Shown here: positions 33,185-44,874 of the stretch, piece by piece
Position numbering within the stretch: position 1 is the stretch's first letter
How the letters are laid out: each line of letters begins with the position of its first letter
Assembly: GCA_011033025.1 (NCBI GenBank)
Contig: WFMF01000098.1
Span: 423,704-487,703, forward strand
Length of the DNA stretch: 64,000 nucleotides
From: Beroe forskalii
Lineage: Eukaryota > Ctenophora > Nuda > Beroida > Beroidae
Direction: 5' to 3'
Notes under the pieces: generated by a model
The model's database searches: none
The model's input: only the letters and a program-made list of their open reading frames with translations
Told to the model about the DNA's origin: nothing
Made by a program: the position numbers and the translations under genes

Positions 33185-34914
33185 ATGAACATCAACCTGT
33201 GGAATATCAACATCCTGGGAATAGGCTTCATGCTCCTCTTTTCAGCCTTCTCAGCAGCCTCCTTCATGGAGTCCATTGTCTTCAAGGACTACAAGAAACA
33301 CGGCATAACCATCCAGACAGGCTTTTACAGTCTCGCGGTGGTGTACTCTGTCTTGGGGGCTTCTAACTTCATTGGGCCTGCTGTTGTCAATAAACTGGGT
33401 GAATAATTGTTGAAATGTCTCTATCAAGCTACCAGTATGCATAGCTGTTTTTAAATCAGAAACTCATCGGTTCTTTGAAACATGATTATGAAAATTTCAC
33501 GAATCTCAATGAACATTGGCAATACGAGACAACAGCTCGCAGAACTAACACCTATCGCAGGTTCCAGGATGTCCCTGTTCCTGTCCGTTATTCCCAACGT
33601 AGCATTCATCTTCAGCCTCTACGAGCCCTACAAGTTGTCCGTCTTCCTTCTCTCCGCCTTGCTGGGGCTGGGTGGGGGTGTCCTGTGGACTGCCAACGGA
33701 GAGGTTTCTTTGTCGTAGAGGGATATTTTGAACGTTTTAAGTTATACATTATACCTGAGCTTGAAATAGGAAATTCTTATGACGTGATTAGACTATCCGG
33801 TGATGCGCGATGTGTGAGAAAATCACATTTGCTGAATAAGAACCCCATCACCCCCTCCAGGTAATTGCCAGGAACTCACCAGGTGACACTAAACCCAGAA
33901 ACACTGGAATATTCTGGTCCTGGTTTCAGTTCAGCTGTCTGGCTGGCAACACCTTCCTCTACTTCCAGCTCGGTTAGTATTCTAACTTGATGTAATGCAA
34001 TGGTCGACCAAGGGGAGTTTTTGTGACCGATGCCAATGCCTCGGTACGACAGTACAATGTGAATAGGTTATTAATAATAATCCTTAGTAAAAACCCACGT
34101 CGAGTCCTCCTTAGTAAAAACCCACGTCGAGTCCTCGGTAAACCATCTGACCGGGGAATGACTTTTCTGACTGAAGCCGAAGACTCGGTCGATCATTGAT
34201 AGAATCATACGGCGCTAGTCGGTGCTACTTATTAGGCTTGAATGGTTTTAATAGCAGGGTGATTGTAAACTTCATTTTCAAGCATGTGTTTTCCATCTTA
34301 TTATCATCAAGTTTGAACTCACTTAGTCCATTATTTGGTTAGAGTTAAGAATACAATTATTAACATGAGGTTATTTATAGTTTGGAAACTTGGCAATAGC
34401 ATTTTATAATTGTCTTCAGCCGCCTGTCTTAGTCCAGTTTAAGGGCCTGGTAGCTTTTGAGTTGACCTACATTTCAGCTCCCCGCTCTGGCAAGTAATTG
34501 ACTCATGTATTTACACGTATATTACAGGAGACTCTGAGACGATCACGGACAGAACACGTCACATCATCTTCATCGTGCTGGGTGGATTCAGTGTCGCTGG
34601 CATGATATCTTTCCTTCTCCTCAAAGCCCCTCCAGTAATTAGTTGTGATGAATTAGTTAAATTGTGGCTAGAATCTTTTTAATTTGTAAACTATATTCTC
34701 ACAAAGTCCACCCGTTTTTGAAAATCACCCATTTTCCCTCTGCGTCCATTTTCAAACTTAATTCAAACTCATCCCAATTTACTTTAACAGAAGGCAGAAG
34801 AAGACGATATCAAATTACCAGAACAACAATCCCTGTGGCAACCCATAATTGACGGGCTCAAGTTTTCTAAATCCAAAGAGATGGCTCTCCTTTATCCTGC
34901 CTTTATATTCACAG
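33185..34914 (+). pseudogene. MFSD11-like paralogue B, 3'-truncated (exons 1-6)
   Basis: Exons 33185-33398, 33561-33703, 33861-33972, 34528-34634, 34791-34914, numbered against A as 1+2 fused, 3, 4, 5, 6. Frames join cleanly and encode the N-terminal half (about 233 residues): ILGIGFMLLFSAFSAASF, GGGVLWTANGE, NTGIFWSWF and a hydrophobic exon 5. The intron found between exons 1 and 2 in A is absent, with the coding sequence continuous through QTGFYSLAVVY. After exon 6 there is a good donor (ACAG-GTAACT), but exons 7-10 never follow, because the palindrome turns back 98 bp later. It cannot make a full transporter here. It is either a truncated duplicate or a gene cut by misassembly. Confidence 0.8.
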
Positions 34915-35011
34915 GTAACTCCTATCTAATTGTATGTAAATACAGCAGTAAGTAAAGCGTTACAGCTTGAAGTTACGAAACAGCAGCGAATTTAATTAGT
35001 TAATTAGTTAA
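34756..35011. other. Palindrome spacer containing B exon 6
   Basis: This 256-bp stretch is the only non-mirrored part of the centre. It carries the exon 6 acceptor, exon 6 (34791-34914), its donor, and TTAATTAGTTAATTAG. Only the plus-strand copy of gene B can use this exon. Confidence 0.8.
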
Positions 35012-35782
35012 TTGAAAATGGACGCAGAGGAAAATGGGTGATTTTCAAAAACGGGTGGACTTTGTGAGAATATAGTTTACAAATTAAAAAGATTCTAGCA
35101 ACAATCTAACTAATTCATCACAACTAATTACTGGAGGGGCTTTGAGGAGAAGGAAAGATATCATGCCAGCGACACTGAATCCACCCAGCACGATGAAGAT
35201 GATGTGACGTGTTCTGTCCGTGATCGTCTCAGAGTCTCCTGTAATATACGTGTAAATACATGAATGAATTACTTGCCAGAACGGGGAGCTGAAATGTAGG
35301 TCAACTCAAAAGCTACCAGGCCCTTAAACTGGACTAAGACAGGCGGCTGAAGACAATTATAAAATGCTATTGCCAAGTTTCCAAACTATAAATAACCTCA
35401 TGTTAATAATTGTATTCTTAACTCTAACCAAATAATGGACTAAGGGAGTTCACACTTGATGATAATAAGATGGAAAACACATGCTTGAATATGAAGTTGA
35501 CAATCACCCTGTTATTAAAACTATTCAAGCCATAAGTAGCACCGACTAGCGCCGTATGATTCTATCAATGATCGACCGAGTCTTCGGCTTCGGTCAGAAA
35601 AGTCATTCCCCGGCCAGAGGGTTTACCGAGGACTCGACGTGGGTTATTTACTAAGGATTATTATTAACCTATTCACATTGTACTGTCGTACCGATGCATT
35701 GGCATCGGTCACAAAAACTCCCCTCGGTCGATCCTTGCATAATATCAAGTTCAATGTTCATGTGTTCATTAGAATACCAACC

Positions 35783-36411
35783 AAAACTCTAAGCCTCTAG
35801 CAAAACTCTAAGCCTCTACCAAAACTCTAAGCCTCTAACAAAACTCTAAGCCTCTAACAAAACTCTAAGCCTCTAACAAAACTCTAAGCCTCTAGCAAAA
35901 CTCTAAGCCTCTAACAAAACTCTAAGCCTCTAACAAAACTCTAAGCCTCTAGCAAAACTCTAAGCCTCTAGACAAAACTCTAAGCCTCTAGCAAAACTCT
36001 AAGCCTCTAGCAAAACTCTAAGCCTCTAACAAAACTCTAAGCCTCTAGCAAAACTCTAAGCCTCTAACAAAACTCTAAGCCTCTAGCAAAACTCTAAGCC
36101 TCTAACAAAACTCTAAGCCTCTAACAAAACTCTAAGCCTCTAGCAAAACTCTAAGCCTCTAACAAAACTCTAAGCCTCTAGTCAAAACTCTAAGCCTCTA
36201 GCAAAACTCTAAGCCTCTAGCAAAACTCTAAGCCTCTAACAAAACTCTAAGCCTCTAACAAAACTCTAAGCCTCTAGCAAAACTCTAAGCCTCTAGCAAA
36301 ACTCTAAGCCTCTAACAAAACTCTAAGCCTCTAACAAAACTCTAAGCCTCTAGCAAAACTCTAAGCCTCTAGCAAAACTCTAAGCCTCTAGCAAAACTCT
36401 AAGCCTCTAGA
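35783..36411 (+). repeat. 19-bp tandem array (AAAACTCTAAGCCTCTAGC)
   Basis: About 33 very uniform copies. Variation is mainly AGC/AAC at one position, with two units enlarged by a base or two (GACAAAACTC, GTCAAAACTC). The uniformity indicates recent expansion. It is not telomeric or CRISPR-like: there are no spacers. Confidence 0.95.
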
Positions 36412-36979
36412 TTGGCTAGAATATACTAGATATACGAAATTCGCGTTAAACGGCGATAGAACAAATATCCGCGCTATTCTGCTGGAGAAGCTGACTTCGT
36501 GATCTAACTACTCTTTCTCTCTCCCGGTTATCTCGTTCCTGCTCTTCCCTCCCTGAATTCTATCTCTTTTTCTGACACCTTCAGATCTTGTAAGCAGCTT
36601 TAGGTGGTGAAATCTGACGTGGTGTGAGGAGCTGTCTGCTGATGAGGTGATATATGAAATTACAAAAACCAAAAAAAAATCAAAAAAAAACACAAAAAAT
36701 GTAAAAAAATGTAAAAAAAAAAAAAAAAAAAATGGTTAAAAAAGAACGTAAAACAGATTAAAAAGAAAAGAAAAGATCAGAAAAATTTATTTCAATTTAT
36801 TTAATTCATTTTTTCTTATTTACTTTTATTTCAGGTATTTCAGATTTTGTGGGATGAAGGCTGAGGCAATAGACAAGGGAAAACTGTCACTGTTTAAGTA
36901 CATTATCACTATGATGAATGTGACAGGATGTGAGAGCGCCCTAACAAGGTGCTCAGTGATCATTCGCCACGCTCTGGTG

Positions 36980-37008
<29 letters not shown>
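35783..37008 (+). mobile_element. SVA-like composite retroposon: 19-bp array + unique + poly(A)
   Basis: Flanked by an exact 9-bp duplication ATACCAACC (35774-35782 and 37009-37017). The matching site in gene B is single (ATACTAACC in reverse at about 33973). From the 5' end: about 33 copies of AAAACTCTAAGCCTCTAGC (to ~36411), a ~560-bp unique part with an internal A-rich run at about 36710, then 29-30 A at 36980-37009. Target duplication plus poly(A) indicates LINE-driven retroposition. No protein is seen. The 5' array plus tailed body recalls primate SVA in layout only. Confidence 0.85.
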
Positions 37009-37012
<4 letters not shown>

Positions 37013-37810
37013 CAACCGAGCTGGAAGTAGAGGAAGGTGTTGCCAGCCAGACAGCTGAACTGAAACCAGGACCAGAATATTCCAGTGTTTCTGGGTTTCG
37101 TGTCACCTGGTGAGTTCCTGGCAATTACCTGCAGGGGCAATGGGATTATTAAGCAAATAAGATTCAATTTCTCACACATCATGCATCACCGGATAGTCAA
37201 TTCACGTCATAAGAATTTCCAATTTCATGCTCAGGTATATCTTTCAAAATACCACTGTGACAAAGACACAAAAGCCCTGGTTAAGACTCGGGTACCTCTC
37301 CGTTGGCAGTCCACAAGACACCCCCACCCAGCCCCAGCAAGGCGGAGAGAAGGAAGACGGATAACTTGTAGGGCTCGTAGAGGCTGAAGATGAAGGCTAC
37401 GTTGGGAATAACGGACAGGAACAGGGACATTCTGGAACCTGGGATAGGTGTTAGTGCTGCGAGCAGTTGTCTCCTATTGCCAATGTTCAGTGACATTTTA
37501 ATAACAATTCAATTTTCAAGGAACCGATGTGTTTCTGATTACAGAGTTATACGCTGATAGATACGAGCCTCCACCCCTAAGTTACCAATAACTTACCCAG
37601 TTTATTGACGACAGCAGGTCCGATGAAGTTAGAAGCCCCCAAGACGGAGTACACCACCGCGAGACTGTAAAAGCCTGTCTGGATGGTTATGCCGTGCTTC
37701 TTGTAGTCCTTGAAGACAATGGACTCCATGAAGGAGGCTGCTGAGAAGGCAGAGAATAGCAGCATGAAGCCTATTCCCAGGATGTTGATATTCCACAGGT
37801 TGATGTTCAT

Positions 37811-39770
37811 GATCTCTCAATGGGTTCCTAGTTTGGGGGTCTTATTATCAAGCTGAGTTATTTTCTAAAATTTAAATAAACTATCAATGTGCTATTTAAT
37901 GTCCATTAATAGTACATATTGATACCACGATAAATTAAAATAGACCAATGACTCGTTGCTGTTTCTGCCCCCCCCCCTGGATTCTTGATAATAGCATGCC
38001 TTGAAATGACTGGAATGGCCTTTTTTAAATGACTAGATACTGTCTGTGATCTGCTGTAGGTTTCGAGTATCGTAAAAAGCTGGATTATATATGATTCAAT
38101 GATCTTTTCAAAGTCTCTTCCCTAATGATAAATTTCTATGGGAGTATGAAGTGAGAGAGTAGGAGATAAACAAAATCACTTAGGGAAACTAAACATGATA
38201 AAACATCAGTGAAACAGAATGATTTCAGAAATGAAGATACAGCTGATAATGTCGACTAGTGACTACTATAACGAATTGAGGAGATACTCTAATGAAGAAG
38301 AATTTTATTAGTCATCAAACTGGATTGGTTGAGCCAATTAACAGATAAGCCCTCCATTAATAACCATTAAGTTCATTATTACCATGCAAGACATCAGGAT
38401 ATCCGAATTAATGATAATCTAATTATCCTGATGCGCGTGACATTTATTATCTTTGACAAACCTTGTACTCTTCTTTGACAAGTATTAGGTTTCTTACAGC
38501 AGTATTCCACATAATTATCATGCTGTACTACGGATGACGTTATACCTGCGGTACAGATAAGGTTTGCAAGGTTTTATATTGGATATTGAAGTGAAAATTC
38601 AAATGAGAAGGATTCTGAGTTTGGCTCATCGCTAGAATCTAAATTTAAAAAGAGACTAAAGTTAAAATAGCGATTTATTCACATATTCACGAAGTTTGTA
38701 GGTCAATTTATAATACTTTTTCATTTCTTAAATGAATGATATTTTGAAAATTCTCCAAACTTACAATTGCAAACTAATAAATCTACCTAACAAAAATAAT
38801 CTGCGTGCATTAATTCATTTCACCGCTAAAAATGAACTGTTAAAGTTAAGTTGTGCAGATCTGAACGGCGAGCAGATATCTCAACTAATCTCAACAAATT
38901 TATCAATCATAGATCCAAAGTTCAATTCTCAGTTTATATAAATGAATACATTTAAAATCTGACAGATTTATGATTAACCCATTGCCATCCATTTAACTCA
39001 AACATTGAAATCACTAATTACACTAATCACATAATGACAGGCATATTATGCATTTAAAAACAAAATAATAACAAGCTCACGGCTTTCGCGAGCATCTAGA
39101 AAAACACTGTTTAAATGGAGTGCCTTGCGGCATTAAATTAGCTTATTAAGTTAATAGGTCATGTAATGATCGTCACTTGTCACTTGTTTAGAATGTTATC
39201 GGTTTCTTATCTTGTGGACAAAACGAAATAAAGGGAATAGAATACCTTGAATTTTTTACGGTAATAATAGCATAGATACCATATGAGCATAAAGGCATAG
39301 TGTAGAAATAGCAGAAACATCGCAGTTCTACTTAGCTACTTTTCCAATAGACATCTGAGCACTCAGCAGTTATGAGACTGAGAAAGGAATATCAACTTAA
39401 GACATCATCAGGTTCCATCAATTCAATTAAAAATCAATAATTACTTTATGTTTAGAACTTAACAACATGCAAACAAAACTTAAAATTACAAATAAAAACG
39501 TACTAAAAGCTTTTTAATAACAGCAGTGCAAAAATGAACTCTGATCTTAAGCAACTCTTCATTGCCTGATTAAAACCTCGAATAGTTTGGCCTACTATTT
39601 TTCCTTGCTGATATCGGTGAAATTTTCCTCAATCGGAAGATGAACCAAGACGTGCGCTCATAACGTCCTTAGAGACGAAGTAACAATCAAAGGAACGATT
39701 TGTCCGTTACAATTCCCATCCGGGAAAAACATAGGACCCATCCTGCAATCCCCTTGTGTTGTTATAATAT
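37811..39770. other. B'-A' intergenic region, right arm
   Basis: Mirror of the A-to-B spacer without the foldback, G1 and Q insertions, and therefore probably the ancestral state. The 69-codon frame at 38732-38941 is not shared intact by the other arm, so I do not treat it as a gene. Confidence 0.6.
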
Positions 39771-42700
39771 CTAGTCTATGTGAGTCTCCTCAACCACGAC
39801 CAGGACTTGTGCAGGGGTGCGCTCCAGCAGAGTGAAGCACACGCAGCCAGCCAGACAGGACAGAGCCAGGATACCCAGCTGGTAGGGCAGAAGGAGGTGG
39901 CCACAGTAGAGGAAGGCACCTGCCCCCACCATGCTCTGTACGAACTTGAAGACAGCGAAGGCGGGAGCAGGATTAGCCTCAAACACCGTACCTGAAGCAG
40001 GAGTTAGATCAGACGAAGAGTTACATTCAATATAGGCAAAACTAGAGACTACTTTTCCTTGATTTCGATTAATTCAGTTGACCGGTGACTTTCTGAACAA
40101 CTCAATGTCTATGCAGCTTTCTACCAACCCAGGGCAGCGTAGATTGAGACGTTGAAGCCACCGTCCCCCAGTCCGAGCAAAACACCCATAGCTAGAGTTA
40201 GGGGGAGACTGCTAGCGATGATGGGGTTGTCTTGGGCCACCTTCGCCTGCATGGGGACAGGGTGAGGGAAGTCGTTGAAAATGTAGGGATGATGGCAATA
40301 ATATCAGGGGTCAGCAGGGGTCAGTAGGGATTCACCAGGGGGTCAGCGGGGGTCAGCAGGGGGTGATCAGAGGGTCATTGGTATACTTTCATACGACCAA
40401 GATATCACTGTGTCCAGAGTCAGCCACCTACACCACACAACCTTAACTAGCACAATATGATAGTCACTGAAAGTTCAGCCTCCTACACCATATGACTAGC
40501 ACATCATGATAGTCACGTACCGTGGTAGTCGCAGCGTCGAAAGGGAAGCTAATAAAAGCAAGGTAGTAAAGAACACAGTTGATAACAGTACTGCACATCA
40601 CCACACCATGTCGACCTATCTTGTTAGATAGCCGTCCCCAGATAAACCTGGGTAACACGTGGACGTTACAGCTGCGTAGTTCGTGTGATGGTTTAAGGTT
40701 GTAATGTAACTTCAGACCGCTTCAGGGTGTGAATTTATAATACGTAGGTATTATAATGTTTCGATATTTGAGAATATGTCAACGACGTTTTAAAAAGTGC
40801 CACGATTATCTATTATTGTGCACGATCCAGTATACCTATAAAAAAGAAATTCATCTTGCATCAGAAAAGAACAGGACACTCTTGGATCAGAATAACCATG
40901 GTGAAAGGTTAATTAATTGATCCTAAGTGTTCTTTCTTATAACTTAATTATATAACAAGTAATCTAGTAAGCGTACCCCGCACTTATTTCTCCAACTCCT
41001 GTACAGATCCCACCCAGGGCGAGGTAACTTCTCTTGGGGAACACGTTCCCAATCACGGTGATGAAGACGGAGCTCCAAAAGTTGAGAGAAAACCCTGCAG
41101 TAGGAATATTATTTCATAGGAATATTATTATATTTCTTGTGATACAAACATACCTAGCCCAGTAACCCAGCCAGCGTTATTACTTTATTATCAAAGAGTT
41201 GACAGAGTAGTTGAATACTAAGAGATGAGTAGATTTGGTGCGAAGTGAAAATGTGAGTGAATTGAGGGATTTTTGGACTTTATTAACTTACAGATGATAT
41301 TTCCTGAAAAAGTTGCAAGTAAAAATTATGAAAACTGTTGAGTTCTGGCAGTATCGACTTCACACATTGTATACATTGGATTATCACTGAAAAGTAAGAC
41401 TGTGAATGTTTGAATGTAAATCACACCAGCTTTTGTTTACATTGTACATCAGATGTAGGCGTTGAGAGCTAAATTCCATGAGGTCATGAGGATGGTTCAT
41501 TATCATTCTGACATTTCAAAGGCTTGTTTGGGCAAAGATTCGCCTATAAACAGCTGCAATCTCAGATATCATGGAGAGATATTAAATAGGTTACCTGTAA
41601 ACATGATAGCGCAATAAAGGAATCTCATCTGCCATGTTGTGCCAAATTTTATGGCATCTTTTATTGGTTGAATGATAGATTCCGCTTGCACAGGCACAAT
41701 TCCCGCTTCATCGTTTTCCTATTAAAAGGCATCAATGTAACGATATACGTTCTATGGGTCTATTGATAATATTCAACTAAACTTTGAAAAATAAATCTGA
41801 CAAAAACATAGGAAGGAAATCACAAAATCAGTCACATGATGCGATGAAATTTTAATTGATGAACGACATGTGAACTCACTGTAAGAGACAGGTCGTTGGG
41901 TCTTAAAAGGAGGAAGCTGAAAGTTCCCAGTGTACAAAGAACCCCTAGAACAAGGTAAATAACGTGTCTTTGTTTATCACCGATTGTTTCAGCATCACCT
42001 GAATGAATAATTAACTGTCAACTAAGTCTGCAGAAAGTGAGAATCAAAAGCAGCAGTTTAGAAGGAAAGAGTATAATGAAGGAACGACCATTGACAGATT
42101 TTAGAATATGTGAATAACAAACCTAGATAAAAGAACAAAAATATGTTTCCCATCAGCATGCTACTGTTGAACCACGACCAGAATATGCCAGTATTCTTGG
42201 CTTTAGTGTCCCCAGGAGAATTCTTTGCAATGACCTGAAGAAAGCAGATGTGGATATAATACTTATATCTTTTTAGGATGCCTTTATTCTAATAATTACT
42301 CGGGCATAGATCCGTTTGCCACTTTGTCCAGGCGCCAGTCTAATGCAGGTCTAGCGCCGGTTTAATGCAGGTCTAACGCCAGTCTAGTGCAGGTCTAATG
42401 CAGGTCTAGCGCCGGTTTGGTGCAGGTCCAGCGCTGGTTTAGCGCGGGTGCAGCGCTGGTCCAATGCACCTCGGATGCTAGCGTGCTATAACTGAGCTCG
42501 AGCATCGAAAACGTTCAATAACTCAGCAATGTTTCAGTTATTGGGTGCTTTGTCTTCTCGTGGCAAGTCACGTGTCACAGAGGTGGGCATTAGGGTCACG
42601 CGGAAAATCTTAATTACCAATAGTACTGCCGCTATAGTCACGTTTTAGGGCGTCTAAATCATGGGGAACTGTGACGCAAAAAGAATAGCGTGCTGTGATT

Positions 42701-44418
42701 GGTCCCTGAAATTACGTGGCTGAAAATGCATGTAGGTGCATGCGTGTGTCAAATTTTTTGACACTATCAGATGTGAATCGTCTTAAGAGCGAAAAATAAG
42801 AGCGTTATTGGTCTCGTTACTAAATCTCGTGCCTACGGCACTCGATTCAGTAACGAGACCAATAACTACTCTTATTATGAAGAGTCATGGGGCATAGAAC
42901 CTGCTAAACCTGCATGAAACCGGCGCCCAACCGGCATTGTAATAGCATTGTACCTGCATCAAAACAGCGCCAAACATGCATGAAACGACGTCAAACCTGT
43001 ATAGTTCAATCGGCGCCAAATATGTATAAAATGCACTAGTAGTATTGGGATAGCATCTGAGGTGCTTTGGACCAGCGCTGCACCCGCGCTTAACCAGCGC
43101 TGGACATGCGCCAAACCGGCGCTAGACCTGCATGAGAGTGGCACTAGACTGGCACGAGACCTGCATTAAACCGGCGCTAGACCTGCATTGGACCAGCGCT
43201 GTACCCGCGCTCAACCGGCGCTGGACCTGCACCAAACCGGCGCTAGACCTGCATCAGACTGGCACAGGGCCTGCATTAGAATGGCGCAGGCCCCGCGCTA
43301 AACCGGCGCTAAACCTGCATAAAACCGGCGCCAAACCTGCATTAGACCTGCACTAGACTGGCGTTAGACCTGCATTAAACCGGCGTTAGACCTGCATTAG
43401 ACTGGCGCCTGGACAAAGTGGCAAACGGATCTATGCCCAATTATTCTATAATATCACAAGTACCATCATTTTTGGATCGTCCATTGCTACATTACTCTGT
43501 GTCGGTACAGTGCACACTGCACCGTCTAATTCTTGGCTATTCAGTGTAGACTTTACAGTGGTGTAAAAGTTGAAATTATATCATTGAAGTGAACTTTATC
43601 TTATAAATAACGAAAATAAACCTCGCCATTGGCTGTCCAAATGACACCACCACCTGCACCAAGAAGAGCAGAGAGTGTGTAGACTGACCAAAGGTATGGT
43701 TCATACATTGAGAAGATAAAGCCAGTATATGGAAGTGCAGAGAGAAAGAGTGATATTTTACAGCCTGATAACAGAAGCATAATTGTTGGTAAAATCATTC
43801 AAATCATTCAGTCAAAACATATACTTTAAACTTAATCGTATCAATCAATGTTTTAAACTTGCTCCCTAAGTTTTCTTTGTTGAATTTTTATTCAAAGCCT
43901 TATTATTTGTCAAAAATAAAGTTTTGCAAGACATGGTCTGGCAGCACTTAAAGGCACCCATGAGAGGTAATTGACACTAAAAACTTACCAAGCCTTTTAA
44001 CTACTGCTGGAGAAAACCAATTAGCTATACCCAAGCAGGTATAAATTATTGCTAAACTATAAAAGCCTGAAATAAAATTTTAGTATTAGTATATAATTTG
44101 TTAAGGATGATATTGACTATTGCTACCTTGCACAATTGCTTTAACTTGAATGAAAGGACATTGGATTTTGCCCTGTTTTACTTTTATATTTAGACTAATA
44201 TGTACCTAAATGAATAGATATATTATGCAAATGAAAAGTTTCAAGATCAATTATTTCATTCAAATGACAAGATTAGAATTACCTGTCTTGGCACCAATGC
44301 CATTTCTGTTCAAATCTTTGAACACAATAGATTCAATGAATGATGCTGTTATGAAAGCAGAGAAAACAAGCATGAATCCAATCCCCAGAATATGAATATT
44401 ATAGAGGTTTCTATTCAT
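39771..44418 (-). CDS. MFSD11-like UNC93-family transporter, copy A' (intact)
   Basis: Ten minus-strand coding exons: 44283-44418, 43989-44066, 43622-43764, 42123-42234, 41880-41998, 41595-41718, 40977-41094, 40521-40647, 40129-40246, 39771-39991. They total 1296 nt, or 431 aa plus TAG. All introns are GT-AG and all phases agree. Length is close to human MFSD11 (449 aa). Residue landmarks: start MNRNLYNIHILGIGF, GGGVIWTANGE at ~109-119, NTGIFWSWF at ~130, GFIWGRLSNKIGRH at ~277-290, LGLGDGGFN at ~343, PAPAFAVFKFVQS at ~366. Hydrophobic stretches throughout fit a 12-helix MFS fold. The substrate of MFSD11 proteins is not established and I claim none. Intron 3 holds a 1.15-kb foldback element. 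This is the best candidate for a working gene in the window. Confidence 0.9.
42294..43442. mobile_element. Foldback element F with 22-bp minisatellite arms
   Basis: Ends AATTGGGCATAGATCCG (the left end has an extra ACTC), inverted. The imperfect 8-bp target duplication is ATTCTAAT (42286-42293) against ATTCTATA (43443-43450). Copy A has the single site at about 20300. Arms (42310-42470 and 42905-43430) consist of 11/22-bp words such as GTCTAATGCAGGTCTAGCGC. The centre has a separate hairpin (GGTCTCGTTACTAAATC and its complement at 42811-42870). Same architecture as S with an unrelated repeat. The frames through the arms are artefacts. Confidence 0.9.
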
Positions 44419-44634
44419 TGTTTAGGCCTGAGTCAAATATATTTACTGGTTGCAAATAAATGATAGAATATTTACAAACATATTTCATACAGGTACAAGT
44501 GAGATTGCCTGATAGGATAGATCATTCCAATCTATAAACATTGTACAAGACTTGGTGCCTCAGAGGTTAAGAGCAGGCCTAGCAGCACCAAGAAAAGCAA
44601 AAGATGTGTTTCTCAACATAATTGTAACCAATCT

Positions 44635-44874
44635 TTAGGTGCCTGTAATGTTTGTTGGTCGATCGAATGGAATTGGTCGATCGATCAACTCCATTTGAAC
44701 GAATGATGTGTTTTAATGCTCCCTGTTGACTTGAATCATGTTTAAATGAGCAATATTTAGTTGAAGCAATATTTAGCTTGAAGATTTTCTATCAAAAACA
44801 CATCAGTCGATCAAATGAAGTTGATCAATCGACCAATTCCATTCGATTGACCGACAAAAGTTACATGCACCTAA
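44635..44874. mobile_element. MITE upstream of A' (mirror of 18874-19112)
   Basis: Same TTAGGTGC ends and CGATCGAATGG arms as its left-arm counterpart, at the same distance upstream of the gene start. It was therefore carried along by the duplication. Confidence 0.75.

Larger units (their letters stand above)
18584..34755 (+). repeat. Left arm of a large imperfect palindrome
   Basis: Starts at AACCCAACTGGGGTC and pairs with the reverse complement of 35012-45332. The arm holds gene A and B exons 1-5. It is about 6 kb longer than the right arm because of insertions at 20584-20850, 21364-24157, 26004-30405, 30845-31206 and 32210-32754. Removing these leaves collinear arms: the A-to-B intergenic distance becomes about 1.92 kb, against 1.96 kb on the right. 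Arms differ by scattered substitutions and small indels. Confidence 0.9.
35132..37810 (-). pseudogene. MFSD11-like paralogue B', truncated mirror copy
   Basis: Minus-strand exons 37597-37810 (ATG; exons 1+2 fused), 37296-37438, 37017-37128, 35132-35238, with lengths identical to B (214, 143, 112, 107 nt) and intact splice sites. Exon 6 is absent because the arm ends in the preceding intron, and exons 7-10 are missing. The intron between 37017 and 35238 has received a 1.2-kb retroposon. Its poly(A) run starts 8 bp inside the donor end of that intron (CTCG-GTTGGTATTTT on the gene strand). Not a complete gene. Confidence 0.8.

Noticed and set aside
35783-36411. CRISPR-like regular array
   Set aside because: The 19-bp units are contiguous without spacers, and the setting is an animal intron inside a poly(A)-tailed insertion. 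The 22-bp array at 22355 is rejected for the same reason.
38732-38941. 69-codon plus-strand frame in the right-arm intergenic region
   Set aside because: The mirrored position in the left arm (about 31560-31760) does not keep the frame, and no motif is recognised.
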